Shown: positions 41,098-53,700 of the stretch, one piece after another
How the letters are laid out: each line of letters begins with the position of its first letter
Numbering within the stretch: position 1 is the first letter of the stretch
Assembly (NCBI GenBank): GCA_033239125.1
Contig: BSWB01000006.1
Span: forward strand, 31,178,001-31,242,000
Source of the DNA: Fagopyrum homotropicum
Lineage: Eukaryota; Streptophyta; Magnoliopsida; Caryophyllales; Polygonaceae
Direction: 5' to 3'
Length of the DNA: 64,000 bases
Made by a program: the position numbers and the translations under genes
The notes under the pieces: model-generated
Told to the model about the DNA's origin: nothing
Database searches by the model: none
The model's input: only the letters and a program-made list of their open reading frames with translations

Positions 41098-42349
41098 TCT
41101 GGGGTTAGGAGCGGTCGGCAACTACTTCTTTTTGGTTCTTCTGAATCAAAGCCTTAATTCTGGCTTGATCAGAATAAGTTTTCATCTTGAGATCATAAAT
41201 TTTGTCCTTGTGAAATGCAATAGATGCATGTAAGTTCAGTAAAACTACAAGGTGGTATTATTTATGCCTTAATTACATGAATCCAAGTCACAACTTTAGT
41301 TAAAAAAATTCTAGAATCTCTTGCAATGTATATTCTAATGTATTATCAAATACTTGTTATGCCCCAGCATTCAAGTTGGTTGAGTCAGTAATAATGCTGA
41401 TGGTAAAAAAATGATCACCTCGATCTCTGCTGAGTTCTACGTCCATGCTTGTCCTCGTCCAGCCCGAGCACTGCAACCCTTCAGCGGGCTTCATCTTACA
41501 GACATATCAGGTATCAAAAGAGCATAGTTTTCTTGTTACCAAAAATTGATTCTAATTGAAATACTGAATGATGGCAGTAAAAACAATCCTTCCTTGTTCC
41601 ATTACAGTACTCAATCATCTTAAATTCATGAATGTATTCTTTGTTCATACAAGTGCTCTGTGAATTTTTACAGGGATCTGATTTATCTTTATATTATTGC
41701 ATGCTTGCTGTGTGGCAGCATTAGACTGATCAATTGTCAATCCTCCTAGCTTAGCTAGTCTTCTGAGATGATGCTTGATTTGATCCTTGAATATTGAAAC
41801 TGTCATGACTGTGTATATGACCATTCTGTTTGCATTTTGTCTTCGCTCCTATTTTTATTATGTATGCAGTCGCATTGCACATAACTGTGAAGTTATTGTA
41901 GTTCATTTTGAAGATAATAGTTTAGTGTAATTGTGTTTTTACTTTCAGTACTCTCTGTTGAATGATTCGGCATATCTCCTTGTACTCCATTTCAGGATGG
42001 CTGTGCTGAAAATGGTAAAAAGTCAAAAGGGCTCCATCTAGAAGCTGGGAAAAGCAATGTGAAAAAGGAAGCTGGTAAGTTTCTTCCATACATTTACCCA
42101 CAGAATTTACAGAATGAAGCGTGAGAGAGGCAGGATGGGACCCATTTCATGAAGTTTGCTGGTTGGGTCCAAAACTTTAAAATGGTTTGAAAAGCCAACG
42201 AGAATGGAAGTCGAATCACCCCTCACCCTCTTGCCTTCCATGTGAGTATGTGACCATTTACTTCACTCAATTCCATCACTTACACACATGCTTCTAGGCT
42301 TTCCATTTCTTCCTGCCTCTAGAATTACTATTTCAAATTCCCTTGGTAT
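41098..42349 (+). other. 3' flank of the O-fucosyltransferase gene with a possible extra exon
   Basis: The 3' UTR begins at 41098; no decisive polyadenylation signal. A well-formed exon-like segment, acceptor TCCATTTCAG and donor GCTG/GTAAGT, lies at 41996-42074 and contains an open frame starting DGCAENGKKSKGLHLEAG. A tiny one (TTACAG/ACATATCAG/GTATC) lies near 41500. They may be 3' UTR exons or an alternative C-terminus, or remnants. No other gene in this stretch. Confidence 0.35.
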
Positions 42350-42825
42350 TAAGGGAAATTCCAGTTGGTACCCTTGTGGTATGGGACATTTCGGATTTTG
42401 GCCATGACTTTTTCAGACCCAACAGTTTTCACATTTTTCCGGAATTTGCCCACCCATTAAAAAACCGGTTAAACTTAACGTTTTCTATTAAAAAATAAAA
42501 GAAAATTAAAAAGAAATAAATAAAAAAATGAAACAAAAGGAAATTGAAATGAAATAAATAAATTGAAACATACCTCCTTTTATTAGTTGTGGGAGGTATG
42601 TTTCAATTTTTTTTTATTTCATTTCAATTTCCATTTGTTTCAATTTTTATTTATTTCTTTTCAATTTTCTTTTTATATTTTAATAGAAAACGTGAAGTTT
42701 AACCGGTTTTTTAACGGGTGGGTGAATTCCAAAAAAATGTGAAAACTGAGGGGTACTAACCGAACTCTGGAAAAGTCACGAACAAAATCCGAAATACCCA
42801 TCCAAAGGGGGACCAAAATATCTTA
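42350..42825. mobile_element. Fold-back MITE, about 475 bp
   Basis: Nearly the whole unit is one long imperfect inverted repeat. Outer ends TAAGGGAAATTCCAGTTGGTACCC / reverse complement TAAGATATTTTGGTCCCCC; inner blocks CGGATTTTGTTCGTGACTTTTC-like, AAACCGGTTAAAC, AAGAAATAAATAAAA, and GAAACATACCTCC meeting GGAGGTATGTTTC around a 13-nt centre at about 42578-42590. No coding sequence. A TTAA-like target is possible but not certain. The transcript would form a long hairpin suitable for small-RNA production (inference). Confidence 0.85.
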
Positions 42826-43593
42826 AATTAAGTTGCCTTATATGTTTATGCATTTTTAACTTGTTAGATACATTTTCTTTAATGCATTATAAGACTTTTT
42901 TTTATTGCATTTTCTTTTTCCTAGCCGAAGATGATAGTCCAGGTTCATAAATTGGCCCAGATAAGTTACTTTGAATTTCCTCTTGAACAAGAAGAAAATG
43001 AATGCGATAATAGTATTAGTCAGCTTATTAATCATTAGGTATGTGAAATTAATGAAGACAAATACATTAATTAACTTACAATTCAACAACTAATGATTAA
43101 TGAGAATACTATCGATAGTTTTTTGTGTGAGTCAAATAAACGTTTGACGAACTCACAAAATCAATGATCATTGTCAGCCAAAAATAATGGTCGGACAAGT
43201 TTGTCAATTCCAATAGCTTTAGCATCATGGTGTAAAAATTGTACAAATTTAACATCTGAAGACACCCTATATACTCTTCCCTTCCCAAAACAATTTGGTT
43301 TACTACACTTTTTCAAGTTTTGTGTTTAGTAAATGTTCTCCCTCTATTGAATTATGTTCTTATAATTTGTCATTTTGCCTTTTTCTTCGTTCAGCTGAGT
43401 GTTGTATTTTTAAAAAAAAACATGAGTCTCCTTTATCATGAATGTAGCAAATCACATAAAGAAAATTAATACAAATGGAAAAAGGAAGCTGGAAAAAAAT
43501 AAAAATACTTTGTTGTTATTGAAACATGTTAGAATATGAAGTAACGGTTTTTGAAGCTCCGCAACGAATTAACTAGAGTTAAACACAACAAGC
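42826..43593. other. AT-rich spacer, no gene
   Basis: Nothing recognised. ATTAATCATTAGGTATGTGAAATTAATG near 43025 and CAACTAATGATTAATGAGAATACTATCGATAG near 43086 are loosely inverted to the preceding TGCGATAATAGTATTAGTC text, a weak hairpin. Confidence 0.35.
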
Positions 43594-43608
43594 AAACATT
43601 GTACATCG

Positions 43609-46095
43609 TTTTTTTTTTATAAAGGAAAGCGGTTCGATCTAATAGGCGGCACGCCGACTATTGGATCGAAAGGCCGATAAGAATCGGCAGACGGACTAAC
43701 CGTCATAAATGACCACAATAAATGAGAAAAAAGAAGACACAAAAATACATCATAAAAACCCGAAAACAGGACGTCGTCAAGGGAAAGCAGCATGATCCAA
43801 TCAGCCGGAAGTAACGAGCATGAACGTTCATCTTCGAAGGAAGTACACAGGAGGAAGCCTGGGGAACAACTGTGGACACCTCAGATTTGGGCTGCAATAG
43901 AGCCATCAGGAGTCGATCACACATCCACGCCCCCTTCTCGACAAACACTCGAACCTCTACCAAAGACAACATCAAAACAGAGAAGACGAAACTGCAACAC
44001 ACGGGTATCGTGATATAAAAAAGTGCACAACTTTGATGGTTTATAGAGTAGTGATCTATAAGGGAAAAGTTGTTCGAAAATAGTTGGTAAACAACACTGA
44101 AAATGGTTAAAAAACAAAGGAGTTCAATTGTTTTGCTTCATTTGAAAATGAACAAATTAATTTTTAAAATCAATTATTACCCCGGATAATAAAGAATTGA
44201 GTCAAAACTCAATTGACCTTATCCATATCATTTTTGATGATTTTGGGCCGTTAGGCCGAGATCGATTTTTGATGATTTTGGGCCGTTAGGCCGCGAGAAT
44301 GGTACCCTTGGGAATAAACTGAACGTTGTCGTAACCTTATTTTTCTTCAAGCTGATTATTAATATTATTGATATTAATAATAATTAAATTAAACTAGTGG
44401 TGGTAATCATTATTAATATATTTGATATTAATAATAATTAAATTAATTATTTGTGGTTGTGAGGGCCCCTTTTTTCTCCTCTTTGGTTAACATTCAACGT
44501 CTTCCTTGTGATAGCTAGTTTTGTAAATTTGTTAATTATAATCAAATAATTGATAACAAAAATTAAACTTAAGTTAACCTTAAATAAGGAAGTTAAAGAA
44601 AGGGTCAGAAAGCCCAGTAATAGAACAAAAACCCAATTTGGAGCACGCAATGTATCAGCAAGAGAAATTAGGTTTTGACGCAAGTGATGAAAGAGGGGCT
44701 TGCACATTGAAGACTTGTGGTGATGGATGTTCAAGCGCAATCGATGAAAGGGGAGGCTCGACTTCAAAGAGAATGGTGGCTTGAAACAAGATTTGGTGGT
44801 GAGCACTAGAGGCGAGGTGCAATCTTTTTGGTGTCTACGGGTTACCCGACGGCCTCCGGCGGTCAGCCAACCTTTGGTAACAAGGGTTTTCCTCTTCTAT
44901 AGAGAAACCTTTTTCACCAGTCCCCGAAACGAGAAGAAGGGCGATTTGTGCAATCCGAAAACGGCAGGGGCTAGGGTTTTCAAACAAACCGGAAGATGAC
45001 AGTTGGGATAGTAGTGACTGGTGAGCCTGACGGTGGACTTGAAGGCCTTGGAAGCAACAGAGAAAAAGAAGAAAGAAGAGAGCCTAGGTTTTGACGGATC
45101 CGGATTTGAGGTCGGAAGATGGGGTTTGGGAGAAAAAGGTTTTTCCTTTTGCGAAGATTGTTGTTCACCAACGAATCTCGCTTATGTTTGAGTTTAGTTA
45201 AAACATTTATATACAAGTCCAGAAATGAAGCAATCTTGTTGATAATATTGTCTTTCCCAATCAACCATTGTAAGCAAAGGAGAGAAGAAACAAGGTTGGG
45301 GAGGTAAGAAGAACATGAATTTCCTATTGATTTTTTCATGAAAGAGGGGTTTCCTCTATGGTAAACAATAGATATATTTTCTCTTGATTTTCACTTATTA
45401 TGATCTTGCTTGTCTTAATTAGAGGGATTTGAGGGATTTCCTCTTGATTGATTTTAGAAGAAGAGGGATTTTCTCTTGATTTTAGGAGAAGAGGGGTTTC
45501 CTTATAGAAGAGAGCGTTTTTGCTTTAGCACATCTCTTCTCAATTTTGTTTCATGTTGTTGATTTGAGTAGGAACGGATCATCAGGGTTATTCTTGGTTC
45601 GTAATGGTGAGAATCATCAGGGTTGAACCTTCTAACTTCTCTACTTCCATGGCTACTTCCCATTTCATCTCGAAACAAAAGGCTTTACTGTCATCAACCT
45701 TCGATATTCATGTTGGAGAATGTTGCAGACATCTTTCTTGCTTCTTCTTCGATTGTGACTTCCCCAAAATGAGCAGGTAGTTGGCCACTTCGCCACTGCA
45801 TCCGGGGAGAAAAACAGGGTGTACATCGATGAAAGATGGATCTTGTAGATATGGCATCCAAAGAAGGTGACAAAGCAGCTCCTTGAACATAAACCAGCTA
45901 ACGGATGAGATTTGGATCATTGGAACCGTGTGTTTGGCGGCGGTGCTCTGTTAGGGTTTGGATGTTATCCATCGTTTTTTCAAAATGCGGGGAAAGGGGA
46001 TGAAGCGCGTGTAAGCGCGTTCATTTTAGTGGATTTGAAGTTTCGGTTTTTCATTCTAAGCTGTTTTTTTTTGTTTTCTAGGAGACAAGAGAATT
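43609..46095 (-). mobile_element. Retroposon B: poly(A)-ended insertion with 15-bp target duplication, shares its 3' end with retroposon A
   Basis: AAACATTGTACATCG is found at 43594-43608, directly before a T-run (43609-43618, the tail on the minus strand), and again at 46096-46110. The unit is therefore a 2.49-kb minus-strand retroposition product. Its 3' portion (43619 to about 43990) matches that of retroposon A, with homology fading further 5' (about 44000-44120). The 5' portion (about 44500-46095) has host-transcript flavour: a CCAAACCCTAACAGAGC leader, then open stretches (45708-45920, 44980-45339, 44447-44806) that I do not recognise; no RT, endonuclease or gag. A middle zone (44340-44460) holds an internal repeat ATTATTAATAT...ATATTAATAATTAAATTAA, and a direct repeat GATTTTGGGCCGTTAGGCCG at about 44239 and 44274. 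Mobilisation by a LINE is inferred. Confidence 0.75.
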
Positions 46096-46170
46096 AAACA
46101 TTGTACATCGTTGTATTGTACTATCAAATTATGTATTAATGGATTTTATAAATAAAATGACAATATAGTA

Positions 46171-49100
46171 CTCCCTCCGATCACAAATATAAGGCGTTGG
46201 AAGGCTTGGACACAAGAATTAAGGAGTATTGCTTACATTTTATATTACCTTGATTTTTTGTTAAATGTGAATTTCTAATGGCGGTTTTGATGAAATGGAC
46301 TCTTTTTACTATAACACTATCTCTTTTGGTCCCCACCTTTTTTATCTTTGTAATTTAGACCCAAAAATAATCATTGTTTTTGCATCCCATCTGATTTGAT
46401 ATATCTGACATTTGATATTTATCTCTACATACTACACAAATGCACAATTCTCAACATGCACACTTTCCCACCTTCTACCCAAAAATTCGTTTACCCAGAA
46501 CTGACATACCCAAAATAATTTTGTCAAACTACACAAACATACTCGAAAACATACATACCAAAAATCCAAACATACCCAAAAAACTAAAAATATCATAAAG
46601 CATCATACCCATAAATTGGGTAGTATTTTGTTTTGTAAAATATTCGTACCCAATGTATACATACTCAATCAATTTTTCCTCTTCAATTTAAGTCGCATTT
46701 AATACCAAAAGCATACCCTATTTGAATTTGTCATACCCAAAACGCCAATTTGATATTGTACATAAACATCAATATCAATGTATATATACTCAATCCATTT
46801 TTTTTCTCTTCAAATTAAGTCACTTTAAATATACATAACAATAAGAAACATACCACAAAAATAATAAGCATATACCCAATAAAATAATCATACTCATAAA
46901 TTGGATAACATTTTACCAAACTTAAATAATGCTGTAAGATTAAATCCACATGCCCAAACGTACCAATAATGCTCTAACATTATACTCAATTCATTAAACG
47001 CTTACACAATACTACTTAACAAAACGAGTCAAAATCATACCCAAAATCTAATAGAAATAGCCTATCCCAAAAATCTAGTAGAAATAGCCTACCCAAAAAA
47101 TACAGATCTGGTTTCCGGCAGCGACGGAGCATCAATGACGAACTCCAGATTGAAGGACGGTGGAAACCCCTCCATCCTCCACCATGATAGCCTCGCCGGC
47201 AATCTTACGATCCTCTACCTCGATTACGGCTGATTAAACCCTACAATGAAGGACGACGACGGAATCTGAGAAGTAGACTTAGAAAGGAAATCCACCATTT
47301 TTTATTCATATACTGGGTATGATTCTCCGTTGCCAGCTTCATCAATATCCTTAGCTTCAACTTCGGCTTCATCAACAACTTCTGAGTTTTCCATTGGCTA
47401 AGAAAATGATGGAGTTTCGACTGGAGTTGTCGACGATGAAAAACAAGAAAATCAGAAATGGAGGATATTTGGTTTTGAGAGACGCCCAAATATGGAGAAT
47501 ATGGAGGATTTTCTTTATCAAAAGTATTTATTCTTCCTTTGAGTAATTTTAAAACTCCCACCCACAAATGTCCATTTCATCACTATTCATCTGATTGAGG
47601 GTGTGATTGCTATGCAACAATTTGCATTTATTATGTTTTTCCTTTTTTTCTTTAAAAACAAGTGGTGGAAAAGGTAGAGACCAAAACACAAAGAGAGTAA
47701 TTTGGGGCCCTATATTGCCAATTCTTTCATTTCTAATTAAATGCTAGTAGGTTGCACATTACACCAAGACACTTTCTACGTTACAGTACAATAGTCCACT
47801 TATTGCCCCCATTATTTGGAGTTTCCAACAATCTTTTCAACTTCTCCTTAAACCAGTAAAAATACTCCGTACTAATTTAATGCCTAAATTTTGTCCCCAT
47901 TTTTTTGTTTTCCTGTTTGAAGCCAAAATTTTCAATACGTTAACTAACCAAATTTTTTGCTTTGGAGCCAAAGTTTGGAGTATTTTTTTAAAATTTTTTA
48001 AAATTAAAATTTAAACTTATGATTCAAGAGCCAAATATTCAATTGATTAGTGGGATCTATATATTGGGATTATCAGTAAACAAAAAAAACCCCAATTTTT
48101 CTCTAATATGACTTACATCAATATCGATTTGAATAGCTTTTCAAATGAACCACTTCCATTTAATTTGAATGATTTACCTTATATAGAGCTTGAAAAAGAT
48201 AGCATCAACTACATAAAAAGTGTTGCTAGAGCATCAACAACAAGACTTCATATTTGAACATATGGATGCCAATAAAGAGACCGGAGAAGAACATGTCGAC
48301 GAGATTATCGATCTAACTATTTACCAACCACTAGACAACGATGACTCGGCCAACAATCCCGGTATGTGTTTTGAATAAATATCCGCATAATATATGCCTC
48401 TTAATAGATGTATGTTATCCAATATCATGTCTTGTAAATATTATTTCTATTTGTTTGATGATATTGTGTATATATTGTATGTATTATGCAAAAAGAACGT
48501 CCAAATGCCAATTCATGGAGATGAACCAAAAAAACGCAAGTTCTTATCAAATTCCGAAAGGCAAATGGTGTATAATGCATTACTTGAAAGAAGTGTGAAT
48601 GGAAAAGTAAAACGCACTACAACAACAGAGGTTTCTTCTTTGTTTTCGATACCTATACGTGTTGTTCAAAGGATTTGGGAACAAGCACAAAAAAATTCAA
48701 ATGGCATGACAAGTGATGTGTCTCATAAAAAAATAAAAAAATTGTGGTCGTAAACGGGTTAAAATCGACCATAGTCTCATACCGTTGATACCTTTAAGCA
48801 GAAGGAGGACATTAAGGTCGCTCGCTCAAACTTCGGGTTTAGTTATGGAAAACTACACAATGTTTTTAAAGAAGGTGATATTCGACGTCACTCAAATTCA
48901 ATCAAGCCGCTTCTAAAAGAGGAGAATAAGATATCACGACTTCAATTTTGCGTGTCTATGCTTGAACCAAGTAGTTTGCGATCCAAACCAAAATTCATTG
49001 ATATGTACAATATTGTTCACATTGATGAGAAATAGTTCTTTGTAACGCAAAGTCAAAAGCCTTCTACCTATTAAGAGAGGAAGAAGAACCCGTTCGTTCA

Positions 49101-50654
49101 TGTCAAAACAAGAATTACATCGGCAAGGTAATGTTTTTGACAGCTATTGTAAGACCAATGTTCGATAACAAAGGAAATGAAGTTTTTTCTGGTAAAATAG
49201 GAGTGTATTCGCTTGTCACTTATGAGCCAGCAGTAAGGAGTAGTCGAAATAGAGTTGCAGGGATGTTGGTAACAAAGCCGATCACATCCGTGACGAAGGA
49301 AGTTATACGAAACTTTTTGCTTCAAAAGATTATTCCGAGTATTAGAGCTAGGTGGCCGATTGAGGATTCGGGAAAGACGATATATATTCAACAAGACAAT
49401 GCAAGAACACGTGCAAGTCCAAATGATGAGGAATTTAAATTGGCGGCTTCCCAAAAATGGTTTTGACATTAGGTTGCTTTTTCAACCACCGAACTCCCCG
49501 AACTTAAACGTTCTCGATCTCGGCTTTTTTAGGGGAATACAATCATTGCAAGATAAGGAGTGTGTAAGGAATGTGGATGGACTTATACATGCCGTTGAAA
49601 AGGCATTCAATGAATACTCAAAATCAAAGACCAATCACATTTCTTGACTTTACAAGCATGTATGAGGGAAATCATGAGAGTGGAAGGATCTAATGGATAT
49701 CAAATTCCACATATAAAGAAGGGAATGTTAGAAAGGATGGATTCTCTCCCTGGACAACTCACTTGTGACAATGGGTTAGTAGAAAATGTCATGAATATTC
49801 TTGCAACATGAATTGGAGTATGACCCTTATAATTATAATTTGATTTTCATACAATATGAGTACTAAATTTGTATTCATTCTGCATTCATGAAGTAAAGAA
49901 AAGATCATGACCTTACACTCTTGTTACACTTTCGTTATTAGGTTCAAATGTATCGATGGACAATTGATATTCAATATCTTCAATAGTATCTTATTTCTCT
50001 TTTCATCCGGATGATTATATATATTTTAAAGTAGAACCTACTTAAATCAAACCCCTCACCCTCATTAACATTGACAGCATCATTAGGTAACTCTTGACCC
50101 TCATCAACATTGACGACCTCATTCGATACGTTTAAGTCGAAATCATGCTTGTGTTCCGCATGCTTTTCTTTTGGCGGTGAATAATTCAAATCGAGACGTT
50201 GCTTGACTTCATTGTCGATCAAATCCATATAATCCTGGTATAAGTAAATGAAGACAAAATCAGGAAATTATTCAAATCCATTGATGTCTAGCATGAAGAT
50301 GAAAACAAAATAAGGATATATATGCCATATGAAGACAAACCTTGATTATGATAATTATCTTCCTTGCTCTTTAATAATTTCAACCTCAACTCAAGTTTAT
50401 AGTAGATGATAAAAACTTCACAGATTCACCTTTTATGGAGGAAAGAAAATGGAGATCTAAAATGGTGCATGCATATCTGTACTTTAATGATGTATAGGAG
50501 TATTGTACTAGTACGAGGAGTTGGAATATGATGAGTTATTTTTTTCATGTTTCTGAGTAAATGAGACTATTGGAACTTGAGTTTAATTAAGGAAAAAGAA
50601 ATTAAAGTCATTAATTATCACCCTCTAATGCCTTATATTGTTGATATGAGGGAG
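46171..50654 (+). mobile_element. Mariner-like element (plant MLE), 4.5 kb, with TA target duplication
   Basis: The left TIR CTCCCTCCGATCACAAATAT then AAGGC and the reverse complement of the right end CTCCCTCATATCAACAATAT then AAGGC match; TA flanks both (46169-46170, 50655-50656). A mariner transposase relic lies between. 46330-47690 looks like extra or rearranged DNA: TTTTGGTCCCCACCTTTT near 46334 and AAAAGGTAGAGACCAAAA near 47669 are inverted, and 46480-47100 is full of CATACCCAAAA-like words. An ORF on the minus strand (49980-50228, rich in FDLN, NVDEG) resembles the acidic leader of plant MLE transposases and may be a second, inverted fragment. Confidence 0.85.
48108..49811 (+). pseudogene. 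Mariner transposase pseudogene (plant DD39D type)
   Basis: Starts MTYININIDLNSFSNEPLPF. A likely intron lies at 48362-48495 (GTATGT donor). Then a DNA-binding part with KKRKFLSNSERQMVYNALLE and TEVSSLFSIPIRVVQRIWEQ (48520-48710); catalytic part with HIDEK (first Asp, about 49022), IYIQQDNARTRASP (second Asp, about 49394), PPNSPNLNVLDLGFF (third Asp in VLDLG, about 49516); end CDNGLVENVMNIL. Breaks: the frame is shifted around 48740, TAG at 49033-49035 replaces the Trp after HIDEK, an extra A in an A-run near 49451 shifts frame, and HVS is RAS. The enzyme would cut and paste the element at TA; this copy is dead. The catalytic Asp codons themselves survive. Confidence 0.9.
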
Positions 50655-50773
50655 TATTTACAAGTGGTGTGGTATGAATGGAGAATTTTAGATGTTCATT
50701 AAAAATATAATGATCTAAAAAGTAAAATTGTAGCATTTTTTGTGTTGTGGCTTCCTCTACAAAGTCGGACATG

Positions 50774-53700
50774 TTTTTTTTTGATAAGAAAAGCGATCAG
50801 GTTGAACTATCTCCTAGAGGTAGTCCACCCTAAAGCATCCTTGCGGATGAGAACACGAAGTTCAGAATCATCAGAAAAATTGGTGTTGGGGGTCGATGCA
50901 CCCAGGTGGATTAATCGGTCAACAACACAGTTTATTTCTCTGGAAATATGTCTAATCTGGACTTCGTCAAACAACCGAAGATCCAATTTTGAGTCGGAAA
51001 GAATCACCTCGACCTCCCAAGGGCAACTCCACAAACCCTGGAGTGCCTTAATAACACAAAGGTTATCGCCTTCGATTTCAATCTTTTTAATATGCAGTCT
51101 TTTAGCCTCTTGAAGACCTGGTTTCAAGGCAAAAACTTCCGCTTTAATAACTGAGTTAAAATAATTCTTTTTTGCGTCAAGGCTCACAACCTTTCCGTTA
51201 TGATCTCGGATCACATAGCCACTAGAAGTTATTCCCGAAACAAGTTTTGACCTATCAAAATTTAAGTTTATGGAAACCGATTTTTGGTCTTTCCCATTTG
51301 ATGTCATTTTTCTTCCTTTTGACATGATTTGTTATTTTGTGTTGTTGTTTAAGATCATAATCATCATCACCGATGGTGTTGAGTTTTCAATTATGAATTT
51401 GGTCTTTAATAAAGCTCGTAACATTTTTTGTTGAACCAATATGTTCATTATTGAAAATAATTCTATTTCCAAAAAATCAGATACTCCACCAAATGGTTGC
51501 GAGACAAGCCATCTTGTTTAGTCCTAACTTCTTTTTTAAATTCATTAAGATGTCGTGTATTTTTTTGCTTTGGTTAATAGAGTTTATTTTATTTAATATT
51601 GTTTTTGTCAATTTTGTTAATCACTTGTTTACTAAAAGGGCATTCGAAAAACAAGTGAAAAAGGTCCTCAAGGTGATGGTTGTAGAATTCACAATTCCTA
51701 GTCATTGCAATTCGTCTTTCGATGAGCTTAGCTTTTGTTGAAATTCCGTTTTGTGAAAGCTTCCAAAGAAGATTTTTAATTTTTGGTTGTGTATCTAGTT
51801 TCCAAATCCACTCACATTCATAATTGTGGGTAATTCTTGTCCGCGCTTCGATCATTTCTGAGGCAAATTTAGTAGAAAACCATCCGTTTTTGCTATTTTT
51901 GTAGTATAGTCTATCGTGGATTTCATTAGTTGGTATGATTGTTTCCTTGATTTTTCCCCCTAATATCCTGGTTGATTAGGTTTGTAGTTCCAAATCAATT
52001 TTAGGGACATTCCATTGTCCTAAGTTGTTAATAAAATGACTTACTTTGATATTTGAGTCAATAAGGTTTCTGTTTTGCACCATTTTTATAAGCGATGAAT
52101 TAGTTAACCAGTTGTCATGCCAATAATTGATTGACTTACCATTTTCAACTTGTCAGATAAGTCCCTCTTTGAATTCTGTTTTTAGTTTCATAAGGCTGTT
52201 TCATTGCCAAAATGTTGATCCTTTCATTTGGTACTTTAGGATATTGATATTTTTAGGTATTTTTCATTGATAATCTTGACCCAAGCGTTATTAGGTTTCG
52301 CTAGGATTTTCCATAAAAAGCTTCATTTGTAATGCTTTATTCGTTGTTTGAGCTTTTCTTAACCCAACCCGCCATTTTTTTAATTTACAAATTGTATCCC
52401 AATTAATGATAGCTCTATGTTGATCACCTTTGTTCCAGAAAAACTTTTTGTAGGTTTTATTAAGTGTTTCGGCCTTCTTGCGATAAAGAGTTAATTTTCC
52501 ATTTCAACAATTGTTGTTTGGTCTTAAGATTTATTTTCCCGAAGGTATCTTTAGTAACTCTTCCGTTAATGATTGGAAAACCGAGGTCTTTATCGAGAGA
52601 TTTTGTATGGTTCATAGCTAAGATATTTTTTATTTGAGAAATGTTGTTATCATTTGTGTTTTTGGTTGTTTGAAAAGCAGATTTTTGGTAATTGATCTTT
52701 TGTCCCGAGATTGAGCAGTATGTTTCCAAAATTTGTTTGGTTCTTCTACATGAGTCCGAATTTGCTTTGACAAAAATAATCATGTCGTCAGCAAATGTTA
52801 AGAAGGGGATTGAGGTTCCTTGTTTACAAACAACGAATCCAATATGGTTATCATAGTTGTTGCAGTCTTCCTGGAGCATTTATGTGAGAATTTCAGCTCC
52901 TAAGATGAAAAGGTATGGTGAAAGAGGGTCGCCTTGTCTTAGCCCTTTTCCCGGAAAAAATTGTTCGGTGGGACCATTGTTAACCAGGACAGAAAAGGAA
53001 ACAGTCGAAATACATTCCTTAATCCTCCTACAAACTTATTGCTAAATCCAAGTTTTTCCAAAACTCTAATAATGAAATTCCAATCAACTTGGTCATAAGC
53101 TTTTTCCATATCAAGTTTAATAGCCATTCAACCTTCCTTATCTTTTTTGCTCTAAAGGAGTGAAAAATCTCATGTGCGATGAGAATATTATCATAGATTG
53201 ATCGATTTGCAACAAAGGCACCTTGAAGTGGGTGAATGAGTTTAGGCATAATAGATTCCATACGGTTTGTTATGATTTTTGCTATAATTTTATATACTGT
53301 TGAGTATAGACTAATAGGTCTGAAATGGTTAGTTGTAGTTGGATTATCAATCTTTGGGATAAGGGTTATGAACGTGTGGTTCATTTGTTTTAGAATTTTT
53401 CCGCTCCTAAAGAAGTTTTTAACAACTTTACTGACATCGGCTCCCACAATGTGCCAATACTTTTGGTAAAAGCCAACAGGCATCCCGTCAGGATCTGGGG
53501 ACTTGTCACATCCAATGTCGAAAATGGAATTTTTAATCTCAACATTATTAGGGGTTTTTGTTAGGTTGATATTATCTTCATTGTTAACCTTATTTTTAAT
53601 AATTAGGAGTTTTTCTTCTAGTATCGTAGTATCAAGTTGAATTTTAGAGAATTTTTCCAAGAACTCCTTTCTAATTTCCGAACGGATTTCACATTCGGAC

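Noticed and set aside
46480..47100. Repeated CATACCCAAAA words as telomere-like or satellite DNA
   Set aside because: The words are irregularly spaced and do not match the plant telomere unit; they are simple composition within the mariner element.
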